NCBI GenBank assembly: GCA_035252155.1
Contig: DATFDL010000356.1
Span: 1-19,635, forward strand
Reading direction: 5' to 3'
DNA from: JAICLL01 sp035252155
GTDB lineage: Bacteria > Planctomycetota > Planctomycetia > Pirellulales > JAICIG01
Length of the DNA: 19,635 nt
Below the pieces are notes generated by a model that was not told the origin of the DNA, did not search any database, and was given only the letters and a program-made list of their open reading frames with translations. Shown in pieces: positions 5,860-12,684 of this stretch; position 1 is the stretch's first letter, and every line of letters begins with the position of its first letter. The translations under genes and the position numbers were made by a program.

Positions 5860-6485
5860 CGTCCAAGCGTCTTGATCGCCTGGTCGCAAAGCTCTCGTCC
5901 GGCGACATGTCGGCCGCCGAGCCGCTCTACCTCGAATTCGAACCGTATCTGCGGATGGTCGTCCGCCGCAATCTGCCTAGCCGGATGCGCGCCAAGCTCG
6001 ATTCGGCCGACGTCGTGCAATCGGTCTGGGCCAAGCTGATGGCGGGCCTGCACCATGCCGAATGGGATTTTGCCAACGCGGCGCAACTCCGCGCATTTCT
6101 GCTTAAGGCCACGCGCAATCGACTGATTGATCGGGTGCGGCAGCATCGCCAGGCGATCGAACATGAACAACCGTTGGCCGAAACCAAGCCCGCCAACATG
6201 CCGCGCTCGCGCGAGCCGCGGGCCAGCGAGGTCGCCCAGGCCGACGATCTCTGGCAGCGGATGCTGGCGCTCTGTCCGCCCGAGCATCACGAGTTGTTGC
6301 GGCTGAAAGGCCTGGGGTTGCCCTTGGCCGACGTGGCGGCGCGCACCGGCATGCACGTCGATAGCGTGCGGCGGGTGATTCGCCAACTTGCCCGACAACT
6401 GGCGATCGGCCCGCGGCGCGGCTCGGCCGTTGCTACGCCCGAGACCATGCCGAGCGATCCGTCGCCCCTCGCCGCCGAGGCGTAA
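5856..6485 (+). CDS. ECF-type RNA polymerase sigma factor
   Basis: The 209-residue protein has a sigma region 2 from about 10 to 90 (YLEFEPYLRMVVRRNLP, SADVVQSVWAKLM, FLLKATRNRLIDRVRQ) and a region 4 helix-turn-helix at about 145-180 (LLRLKGLGLPLADVAARTG, then VDSVRRVIRQLARQL). This is the pattern of planctomycete ECF sigma factors, which direct RNA polymerase to dedicated promoters. The linker has no extra sensor domain; the C-terminal tail of about 25 residues is unstructured. The start ATG at 5856 overlaps the upstream stop (ATGA), with AAGGA 12 bases before it. A longer in-frame start at 5763 would lie inside the previous gene and is rejected. The kinase gene follows after 9 bases. No classical anti-sigma factor gene is adjacent, so control may run through the kinase, the tagged protein or both. 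Confidence 0.92.
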   Translation: MTSKRLDRLVAKLSSGDMSAAEPLYLEFEPYLRMVVRRNLPSRMRAKLDSADVVQSVWAKLMAGLHHAEWDFANAAQLRAFLLKATRNRLIDRVRQHRQAIEHEQPLAETKPANMPRSREPRASEVAQADDLWQRMLALCPPEHHELLRLKGLGLPLADVAARTGMHVDSVRRVIRQLARQLAIGPRRGSAVATPETMPSDPSPLAAEA

Positions 6486-6494
6486 CGCGCGCCG

Positions 6495-9044
6495 ATGTCT
6501 GTCTCTCAGCAACGCCGGTCGGCCACAGAGCGCATGAGCGGTGGAGATCCGACCCTGGAGCGCGCCCGCCGCCTGGCCGACGAGTTGGCCCGTCGATGGG
6601 CGGCGGGTGAGCGTCCCCAGGCCGAAGAGTTTTTGGCCGACGACCCCGATCTGGCGTCGAGGCCCGACGCGGCGCTGGAAATCATCTACGAAGAGATGTG
6701 CCAGCGCCAGCACGCCGAAACGACCGACGAGCCGCGTTGGTTTGAGCGGTTCCCCGCCTGGCAACCCGAGTTGCAGACACTGCTGGCCTGTCACCGCCTG
6801 CTCGACGGCGCTGGTGAGCCTCGGTTTCCTGAAGTCGGCGAAACGTTCGGTGAGTTTTTGCTTTTGGCCGAACTGGGTCGCGGACTGCATGGCCGCGTCT
6901 ACTTGGCGCGGCAGCCGGCGCTGGCCGACAGGCCCGTAGTACTGAAAGTAACGCCACTGGCGGGCCAAGAGCATCTCTCGCTGGCCCGCTTGCAGCATAC
7001 GCATATCGTGCCGCTCTATGGAGCGCACGACGATTTGGGCCTGGGACTGCGGGCGTTGTGCATGCCTTATTTCGGCGGCGCCACACTGGCCCAGGTGCTC
7101 GAGCGGTTGCGTACCATCGCACCAGCCAAGCGGACGGGAGGCGACCTACTTGATGCGCTGACGGCAGCGGCTGGCGAGCAAGCGCTCGGCTCCTCGGTCG
7201 AAGGGCCGGCCTGCCGCTATGTGCAACGGGCAACTTATGTCGAGGCCATCTGCTGGCTCGGCGCCTGCCTGGCCGATGCGCTTGCGGACGCACATCAGCG
7301 TGACATTATTCATCTCGATCTGAAACCCTCAAACGTGCTTTTGGCCGCCGACGGGCAGCCCATGTTGCTCGATTTTCATCTGGCCCAACCGCCGATCGCA
7401 CCGGGACCGGCTACCTTGGAGTGGTTGGGAGGAACGCCCGGCTACATGCCGCCCGAACAGCAGGCCGCGTTGGAGGCCATTCGGCACGGCGACGACATGC
7501 CTCACCGCGTCGATGGCCGGGCCGATCTTTATTCGCTGGGGTTGCTGCTTTGCGAGTCGTTGGCCGGGCTGCCGCCTGTCGGCACTCCGCCGGCACGCTG
7601 GCTCCGCTCGGCAAACCCAAAGATCAGCATGGCGCTGAGCGACCTGCTCGCGAAATGCTTGTCGCCCGACGCCGACCAGCGTTATCCCGACGCCGCCTCG
7701 TTGGCCGAAGACCTGCGCCGACATCTGGCTCACCGTCCGTTGCGGCATGTGGCCAACCGCAGCGTGCTCGAACGATGGACCAAATGGCGCAGCCGCCGTC
7801 CCTACGCGCTGGCTTTTTTGGCGCTGTTCGCCGCGCTGGCCACTGGGGGCCTGGCGGCCGTGGCGGGCTTCCGGCAGCGGCTGCACGACGCGCAGGCCGC
7901 ATTGGACGAAGCCGAGGAATCGCTCGCGGCCGGTAGATTCGAACGCGCGGTGACCGCCGCCCAGCAGGCGCGGCATTGGGCCTCCGGCGTGCCTGGCAGC
8001 GGCCGGCTGGGCGAACGACTGCGCCGGGCCGAGCGGCTCTCCGAAGCCGGGCAGGTCGCCAACGACTTGCACGCCTTGGTGGAGAGGTGCCGCGGATCGG
8101 ACGTCGACCTTCGCCCAGCGAAGGGACGCACAGCATTGCCGCCGCACGAGGCGCGTCTCTTGTACGAGCAAGCCGAGCGGCTCTGGCAGCGGCGGGAGCT
8201 GATCGCCGCGAGCGTGGCAGATCGCGCGCTTGCAGCAGTGGCTGAGCGGGCCTATGCCGACCTGGCCGAATTGGCGATCTTGTGGGCCGACTTGCACGTT
8301 CGCTTGGCGCCGGCCGAGCGCGCCCCGCGGGCCGGACGCGAGGCGCTGGCCCTATTAAAAGAGGCCGAAAGCCTGCCGGGTGCAGCGCTGGTGCTCTGCC
8401 GCGCGCAAGAACAATTGGCCCGCACGCTGGGCGACGAGCGAGAGGCGCACGAGCTGGCCGAGCGGGCCGAGCGGCTTCGTCCGTCCACCGCTTGGCAGCA
8501 TCTGACCTTGGGGCGTTTGTTGCTTAAGGACGATCGACTCGAAGAGGCCGCTGCCGAGTTTGCCAGCGCCGCCGAGCTAGAACCACAAGGCCTCTGGACG
8601 AACTTTTACGCCGGCCGCACCGCCTATGAGCTGGGCCGCTTTGACGAAGCCGTCAGTTCGTACACGGCCTGCGTGGCCTTGGCGCCGCGGGCAGCCTGGT
8701 GTTACGACAATCGCGGCCTGGCGGAGGTCGGGGCCGGCCGCTTTATTCGTGCGCGGGCCGACTTCGATCGCGCGCTCCAACTCGAACCCGATCTGGCGTC
8801 GGCCGCACTACACCGCGGCATCCTTTCGTACCAGGAAGACCGTTACGACGAGGCCCTGGCCGATTTGAACCGCGCGCTCGCCGGCGGTATCGATCCGGCC
8901 GCGGTCCATTACCATCTGGCGCTGGTCTACGCGGCCCGGCAAGAACCGGCCGCGGCGTTGGAACATCTCGACCAGGCATTATCGTTCGATCCCAAACACC
9001 AGCCCGCTCGCGAGCTTGCCGACAAGCTGCGCGGCCGTCGCTAG
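6495..9044 (+). CDS. Transmembrane Ser/Thr protein kinase with TPR domain
   Basis: The 849-residue protein has a short N-terminal region seen on many planctomycete kinases (RAEEF/LADDPDL type, about 25-105), then a kinase domain at about 118-412. The Gly-rich loop is LGRGLHGRVYL (127-137), the ATP lysine is K151 in VVLKV, the catalytic loop is HLDLKPSN (273-280, D275) and the metal site is DFH (293-295) in place of DFG. The activation segment ends TPGYMPPEQ. The usual H-R-D is H-L-D, so this is a non-RD kinase. One membrane helix (about 436-458) follows, then an Ala/Glu/Arg-rich helical region and about five TPR units (about 667-842, with consensus-like FDEAVSSY, and FDRALQLEPD). The TPRs would lie on the far side of the membrane from the kinase. 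It is the last gene of the operon with the tagged protein and the sigma factor, suggesting it controls that sigma factor. Confidence 0.93.
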   Translation: MSVSQQRRSATERMSGGDPTLERARRLADELARRWAAGERPQAEEFLADDPDLASRPDAALEIIYEEMCQRQHAETTDEPRWFERFPAWQPELQTLLACHRLLDGAGEPRFPEVGETFGEFLLLAELGRGLHGRVYLARQPALADRPVVLKVTPLAGQEHLSLARLQHTHIVPLYGAHDDLGLGLRALCMPYFGGATLAQVLERLRTIAPAKRTGGDLLDALTAAAGEQALGSSVEGPACRYVQRATYVEAICWLGACLADALADAHQRDIIHLDLKPSNVLLAADGQPMLLDFHLAQPPIAPGPATLEWLGGTPGYMPPEQQAALEAIRHGDDMPHRVDGRADLYSLGLLLCESLAGLPPVGTPPARWLRSANPKISMALSDLLAKCLSPDADQRYPDAASLAEDLRRHLAHRPLRHVANRSVLERWTKWRSRRPYALAFLALFAALATGGLAAVAGFRQRLHDAQAALDEAEESLAAGRFERAVTAAQQARHWASGVPGSGRLGERLRRAERLSEAGQVANDLHALVERCRGSDVDLRPAKGRTALPPHEARLLYEQAERLWQRRELIAASVADRALAAVAERAYADLAELAILWADLHVRLAPAERAPRAGREALALLKEAESLPGAALVLCRAQEQLARTLGDEREAHELAERAERLRPSTAWQHLTLGRLLLKDDRLEEAAAEFASAAELEPQGLWTNFYAGRTAYELGRFDEAVSSYTACVALAPRAAWCYDNRGLAEVGAGRFIRARADFDRALQLEPDLASAALHRGILSYQEDRYDEALADLNRALAGGIDPAAVHYHLALVYAARQEPAAALEHLDQALSFDPKHQPARELADKLRGRR

Positions 9045-9075
9045 TTGTACTTCAGCCTGGCTTGGATGCGGCAAT

Positions 9076-9184
9076 GTGGGACAGCCGCCCTCGGCTGTCT
9101 CGCGGTCGCCTTTGGCGACCGCCCCACAGCGGAGGGCGGCTGTGCCACACTGACACTTCACAGCCGAGGGCCGCAGTGCCACAC
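9076..9184. repeat. Stacked palindromes just after the kinase gene
   Basis: ACAGCCG (9081-9087) pairs with CGGCTGT (9092-9098); GCGGTCGCC (9102-9110) pairs perfectly with 9114-9122 around TTT; and 9076-9092 pairs with 9132-9148 at 16 of 17 positions, enclosing the first two. GTGCCACAC occurs at 9142-9150 and again at 9176-9184. The nested arrangement can fold into a branched structure and could end the operon transcript. Confidence 0.75.
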
Positions 9185-9289
9185 CGAGCACTTCACTGCC
9201 GGGGGCGGCTGTGGCACATCGGCGCAGGTTCCGCCGATTTTCGCGCCCGGTTTTGGGGATCGGCTACGTTTCTATTTGCGGCGGCCATG

Positions 9290-9454
9290 CACACCGCGCG
9301 AAAACTGGAGACACCCAGAAGTTCTCTGGCCGGACGCCCATTGTAACAAGCCGTTTTTTCGATCCCCCGGGCCGGCGCACCCCCGTCCTTAGCAGCCGTT
9401 CCGGGCCGATGCGGCGTTCTCTGGGGCTGGGTGTCTCCGCTTTCCCGCGGTGTG
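9290..9454. repeat. Long imperfect inverted repeat with 28-29-base arms
   Basis: Arm 9290-9318 and arm 9427-9454 are reverse complements except in their middles: CACACCGCG (9290-9298) matches 9446-9454 and GGAGACACCCAG (9307-9318) matches 9427-9438. Just inside the arms GTTCTCTGG occurs in direct orientation at 9321-9329 and 9416-9424. The 165-base unit has the outline of a small non-autonomous element, but no target duplication or coding region was recognised. Confidence 0.65.
9347..9362. repeat. 16-base exact repeat, copy 2
   Basis: CAAGCCGTTTTTTCGA here is identical to 3690-3705. This copy sits in the centre of the 165-base inverted repeat at 9290-9454. Confidence 0.6.
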
Positions 9455-9583
9455 TGGGTCGGGGGTCAGGGGTCGGAGGCCAGAGGCCAGGGTCTTGTGC
9501 TTCCCATCAAGCGTGGGTGTGCCATGTTCGTGCCACCTTACCCGGGCAAAGACGATGGCACCCGCTAGGTCCCGTCTCCGCGT

Positions 9584-9623
9584 CGCCCTTTCGCCCCCTC
9601 GCCCTCTCGCCCCCTCGCCCCTT
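9584..9623. repeat. Five tandem 8-base units (CGCCCYYT type)
   Basis: The units are CGCCCTTT, CGCCCCCT, CGCCCTCT, CGCCCCCT and CGCCCCTT, in exact 8-base phase. The pyrimidine-rich strand continues to about 9676. It looks like a slippage-prone microsatellite in the region upstream of the MMPL gene. Confidence 0.75.
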
Positions 9624-9672
9624 CGTCTGCCTCCCCTGGCCTCTGACCCCTCCCTTTCCCCTGTTCCCCTGC

Positions 9673-9707
9673 CCGCCGTAAATAGGTACACTGGCATACT
9701 ACGGCGG
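9673..9707. promoter_or_regulatory. Operator-like 8-bp inverted repeat upstream of the MMPL gene
   Basis: CCGCCGTA (9673-9680) and TACGGCGG (9700-9707) are perfect reverse complements separated by 19 bases of A/T-richer sequence, in otherwise C-rich DNA. The spacing and the position 122 bases before the MMPL ATG would suit a dimeric regulator site or a hairpin. No regulator gene is adjacent. Confidence 0.35.
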
Positions 9708-9829
9708 TTTCGCCTCCCAACGACGTGGGCCGCGAAACGGCGTGTCTGAGACCGTTTTTGACTTTCCACGCCTTACATGGATGTCGCGAACCCCGGCCGC
9801 CGTCAGGTCGTAAGTCGCATCACCACAAC

Positions 9830-12403
9830 ATGAAGCGCTCTTTTTACGACCGCAATAGCCTGAAGATCCTCATGGTCTCGGCGACGCTGTTTGTGCCGGT
9901 GATGGTGGGAGCGTTTCGGGCGCTGAAAAGCAACAAAAACGACGTCGCTCAGTGGCTGCCGGCCCAATATGAAGAAACCACCACGTTTAAGTGGTTCCGC
10001 AGCCATTTCGCCAACGAGCAGTTCATTCTGGTGAGTTGGGACGACTGTCGCCTGGACGACCAGCGGCTGCAGCTGATGGTGTCGAAGCTCGATCCCCAGC
10101 GCAGCAAATCCACCGACGAGCCGTTGTCGCCCGAAGCGGCGGAGGCGATCGAAAAGAAGACTCGTTATTTTACGGGAGCGGTAACCGGGGTAGACTTGCT
10201 CGACCGGCTGACTACCGACCCAGTCAATCTCCCGGAAGAGGAGGCCCTCGGCCGATTGCGCGGCACGCTCATCGGAAACGATGGCGAGACTACCTGCGTG
10301 GTGTTGACGCTTGCGCAGGAAGGCAAAGACCATCTGCGCGATTGCGTGAAGGCCGTACGCGCCGCCGCCGACGAGTGCGGCATCTCGCTCGACGAGCTGC
10401 ACATGGGCGGGCCACCGGTCGATAACGTGGCCATTGACGAAGCCGGCGAAAAGAGCCTCTATCGCCTGGCTGGCCTGGCGGCGGGAATCGGATTGATAAT
10501 CTCCTGGTGGTGCCTCCGCAATATCAAGCTCATCATCATCGTCTTTTTCGCCGGTATCTATGGCGCGGCAGCTAGCTTGGCGGTCGTCTATTATTCGCCC
10601 GCCTTGCTGGGGCATCTTCCCGGCTGGATTTCGATGAACGCCATCCTGCTGACCATGCCTTCGCTGGTCTACGTGGCGACGATCTCCGGCGCCATTCATC
10701 TGTCGAATTACTATCGCGATCAGATTCTGGAAGGCGCCGATCTGAGCGAGGCGCCGGGAAAAGCCATCCGCCACGCCTGGCTGCCGCTCACTTTGGCCAC
10801 CGCCACCACCGCCGTCGGCCTCTGGACGCTCTGCTACAGCGAGTTAGTGCCGATTCAACTGTTTGGTCTCTACTCGGGCGTGGGCGTGGTCGTTAGCGCG
10901 CTGTTGTTGTTTTTTCACGTGCCGGCTGCGCTGCAGGTGTGGCCGCTCCGCGGACTCGTGCCCGAACGCGCCCATCACGCCGAGCCGCACGCGACGGAAG
11001 AAACCGCCTTCGACCGTTTTTGGCGGCGGATCGGCGAGACGATCATTCGCCGCAACGGGCTGGTGACCGTGGGTTGCCTGCTGCTGTTGGGCGGCTGCGC
11101 GTGGGGGATGACCTACACCAAAACGTCGGTCCACCTGATGCGGCTGTTTCCGCCCGACGCCAAGATTCTGGCCGATTACACCTGGCTGGAAAAGCACCTG
11201 GGCGACCTGGTGCCGATGGAGGTGATTCTCAAGATCGACACGCAAGAGTGCCCGCTCGACTTCTTGCAGCGAATGGAATTGGTCGAACGTGTGCAAGAAC
11301 GGCTCGAGGCCACCGAAGAGGTGGGCGGCGTGCTGTCGGCGGTCACGTTCGCCCCGCACCTGCCACACCCGGGCGATTTCAAGGCCAAGAAGCCGCGTGG
11401 CCCGAGCATGTTCAATTCGCTCCGCCGCGTGATCGTGAAGGACGAATACGAATTGCAGCGCAAGGTCACCAGCAAGCATCTCGCGGAGCATCGCGATGAG
11501 ATGATCGACGGCGATTACCTGGCCATCGATGACGACGGCCAGGAGCTCTGGCGGATCAGCGCTCGGGTGGGCGCCCTGAAAGATGTCGACTATGGCGAGG
11601 TGCTCAAAGACATTCCGCAGCACGTCACGCCGGTGCTCAACGATGAGGCCCGGCAAGGCGTCGAGGGCATCCAGGCCATCTACACCGGGCTGGTGCCGCT
11701 GGTCTACAAGGCCCAGCGATCGCTCTTGCAGGGGCTGATCTGGGGCTTCGTCAGCGACTTTGTGTTGATCACGCTGGTGATGATGCTGGCCGTGCGCGAC
11801 TGGTCGGCCGGGCTGATCCTGGCGCTGCCGAGCATCTTTCCCGCGCTGATGGTGTTCGGACTGATGGGCTGGATAGGCATTGTGGTCGACATCGGCACCG
11901 TGATGGCGCCTAGCGTGGCGTTGGGTGTGACGGTGGACGACGTGGTTCACTTTATGATCATGTATCGCGGCGGGTTGAAAGCGGGGCTCGACCGGCCGGC
12001 CGCGGTGATGCTGGCCTACAAAGGCTGCGCCCGCGCCATGTATCAAAGCTGGGGCGTCATCGGGCTGGGATTGTCGGTGTTTGCCTTAAGCCCGTTCACG
12101 CCCACGCAGCGTTTCGGCTATATGATGGTCACGCTGCTCACGTCGGCTTTGATCGGCAATTTGTTGTTGCTGCCGGCGCTGTTGGCCGGGCCGCTGGGTT
12201 CGCTCTTTGGACGCCGCTATACTCGCGGACGCAAGGCCAGCCTGCCGAAGCCGCCGCCAGCCGAAACCTCGCTCGAGACAGGCCGGGCGGCCGCCGCGGT
12301 TCGCGTGCATGCGGCCGAGGCCGTCGGCCCGGTCGATCACCCGCGCCGCCGACACCAACCCTGGGCCTCGCTGTTGCTGGTCCTGGCCCGCTGGTTCGGG
12401 TAG
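9830..12403 (+). CDS. RND/MMPL family membrane exporter
   Basis: The 857-residue protein has the duplicated RND-type plan in one chain. Helix 1 is at about 12-29; a large extracytoplasmic loop runs to about 205; a bundle of helices spans about 207-400 (ISWWCLRNIKLIIIVFFAG, LLTMPSLVYVATISGAIHL). A central helix at about 408-430 starts the second half, with its own large loop, and helices follow from about 630 to 795. GVTVDDVVHFM (about 699-709) in the second bundle carries the paired Asp typical of MMPL proton-relay segments. Such proteins move lipids or hydrophobic compounds across the inner membrane using the proton gradient. The ATG at 9830 is chosen because the first helix follows it; upstream in-frame sequence is repeat-derived. 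No ribosome-binding site is evident. The last 60 residues are a basic, Pro/Ala-rich tail. The substrate is unknown; no fusion-protein or outer-membrane partner lies adjacent. Confidence 0.9.
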   Translation: MKRSFYDRNSLKILMVSATLFVPVMVGAFRALKSNKNDVAQWLPAQYEETTTFKWFRSHFANEQFILVSWDDCRLDDQRLQLMVSKLDPQRSKSTDEPLSPEAAEAIEKKTRYFTGAVTGVDLLDRLTTDPVNLPEEEALGRLRGTLIGNDGETTCVVLTLAQEGKDHLRDCVKAVRAAADECGISLDELHMGGPPVDNVAIDEAGEKSLYRLAGLAAGIGLIISWWCLRNIKLIIIVFFAGIYGAAASLAVVYYSPALLGHLPGWISMNAILLTMPSLVYVATISGAIHLSNYYRDQILEGADLSEAPGKAIRHAWLPLTLATATTAVGLWTLCYSELVPIQLFGLYSGVGVVVSALLLFFHVPAALQVWPLRGLVPERAHHAEPHATEETAFDRFWRRIGETIIRRNGLVTVGCLLLLGGCAWGMTYTKTSVHLMRLFPPDAKILADYTWLEKHLGDLVPMEVILKIDTQECPLDFLQRMELVERVQERLEATEEVGGVLSAVTFAPHLPHPGDFKAKKPRGPSMFNSLRRVIVKDEYELQRKVTSKHLAEHRDEMIDGDYLAIDDDGQELWRISARVGALKDVDYGEVLKDIPQHVTPVLNDEARQGVEGIQAIYTGLVPLVYKAQRSLLQGLIWGFVSDFVLITLVMMLAVRDWSAGLILALPSIFPALMVFGLMGWIGIVVDIGTVMAPSVALGVTVDDVVHFMIMYRGGLKAGLDRPAAVMLAYKGCARAMYQSWGVIGLGLSVFALSPFTPTQRFGYMMVTLLTSALIGNLLLLPALLAGPLGSLFGRRYTRGRKASLPKPPPAETSLETGRAAAAVRVHAAEAVGPVDHPRRRHQPWASLLLVLARWFG

Positions 12404-12420
12404 GGATCGCGAACCGCAAA

Positions 12421-12477
12421 GGGAGGATGGCCTTCCAGGCCGTCTTCCGGAGCACGACGGCCTGGAAGGCCATTCCC
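12421..12477. repeat. Large perfect hairpin after the MMPL gene
   Basis: An 18-bp perfect inverted repeat (12427-12444 with 12456-12473, core ATGGCCTTCCAGGC) has an 11-base loop. The stem extends by four more pairs (GGGA 12421-12424 with TCCC 12474-12477) past a two-base bulge. It begins 18 bases after the MMPL stop and may end that transcript, although there is no T-run. Confidence 0.8.
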
Positions 12478-12487
12478 GCACACGTAG

Positions 12488-12627
12488 GTAGCTCCGGGCC
12501 TTGTGCCCGGCGGTTCCAGGCTCGATACGCCGGCCTCGGGGCTAGGACCGTCGCGAGCGTCGTCCTGTAAAGCTGCGGCCCTTATCGTTGAGGAACCCAA
12601 ATTGCCGGCCACGAGGGCCGGGGCTAC
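12488..12627. repeat. Inverted pair of a 24-base palindromic element (pair 2)
   Basis: A copy beginning GTAGCTCCGGGCC lies at 12488-12511 and a reverse-complement copy at 12604-12627. The second is identical to the copy at 3333-3356. In the first, the inner stem has changed from CCGGCC/GGCCGG to CCGGGC/GCCCGG, a compensated change that keeps pairing. The intervening 92 bases show no gene. The pair lies between the MMPL and ABC genes. Confidence 0.8.
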
Positions 12628-12684
12628 CGCGCCCAAATCCCGTACATCCGTGTCGCTTGTGCCTTGAACGACCAACATTCTTCG

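Larger units (their letters stand above)
9045..9829. other. 785-base non-coding block dense in repeats
   Basis: No credible gene was found between the kinase stop and the MMPL start. Open frames here are short and low-complexity. The block holds stacked palindromes at 9076-9148, a long inverted repeat at 9290-9454, a G-rich string shared with 15394-15409, five 8-base tandem units at 9584-9623, and an 8-bp inverted repeat at 9673-9707. It separates two same-strand transcription units and probably contains the MMPL promoter, but no convincing -35/-10 pair was seen. Confidence 0.7.

Noticed and set aside
5502..7028. Minus-strand reading frame of 508 codons
   Set aside because: Antisense to the tagged protein, sigma factor and kinase genes, whose protein families are clear; its His/Gln/Arg-rich composition is typical of a shadow frame.
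9584..9623. CRISPR-like array
   Set aside because: The units are 8 bases with no spacers; no repeat-spacer pattern or cas gene is present anywhere in the window.
9045..9769. Several short open frames on both strands in the repeat block
   Set aside because: All are Pro/Arg/Gly-rich translations of inverted and tandem repeats, with no ribosome-binding site.
10844..12046. Minus-strand reading frame of 400 codons
   Set aside because: Antisense shadow of the MMPL exporter, rich in His and Gln, with no recognisable domain.
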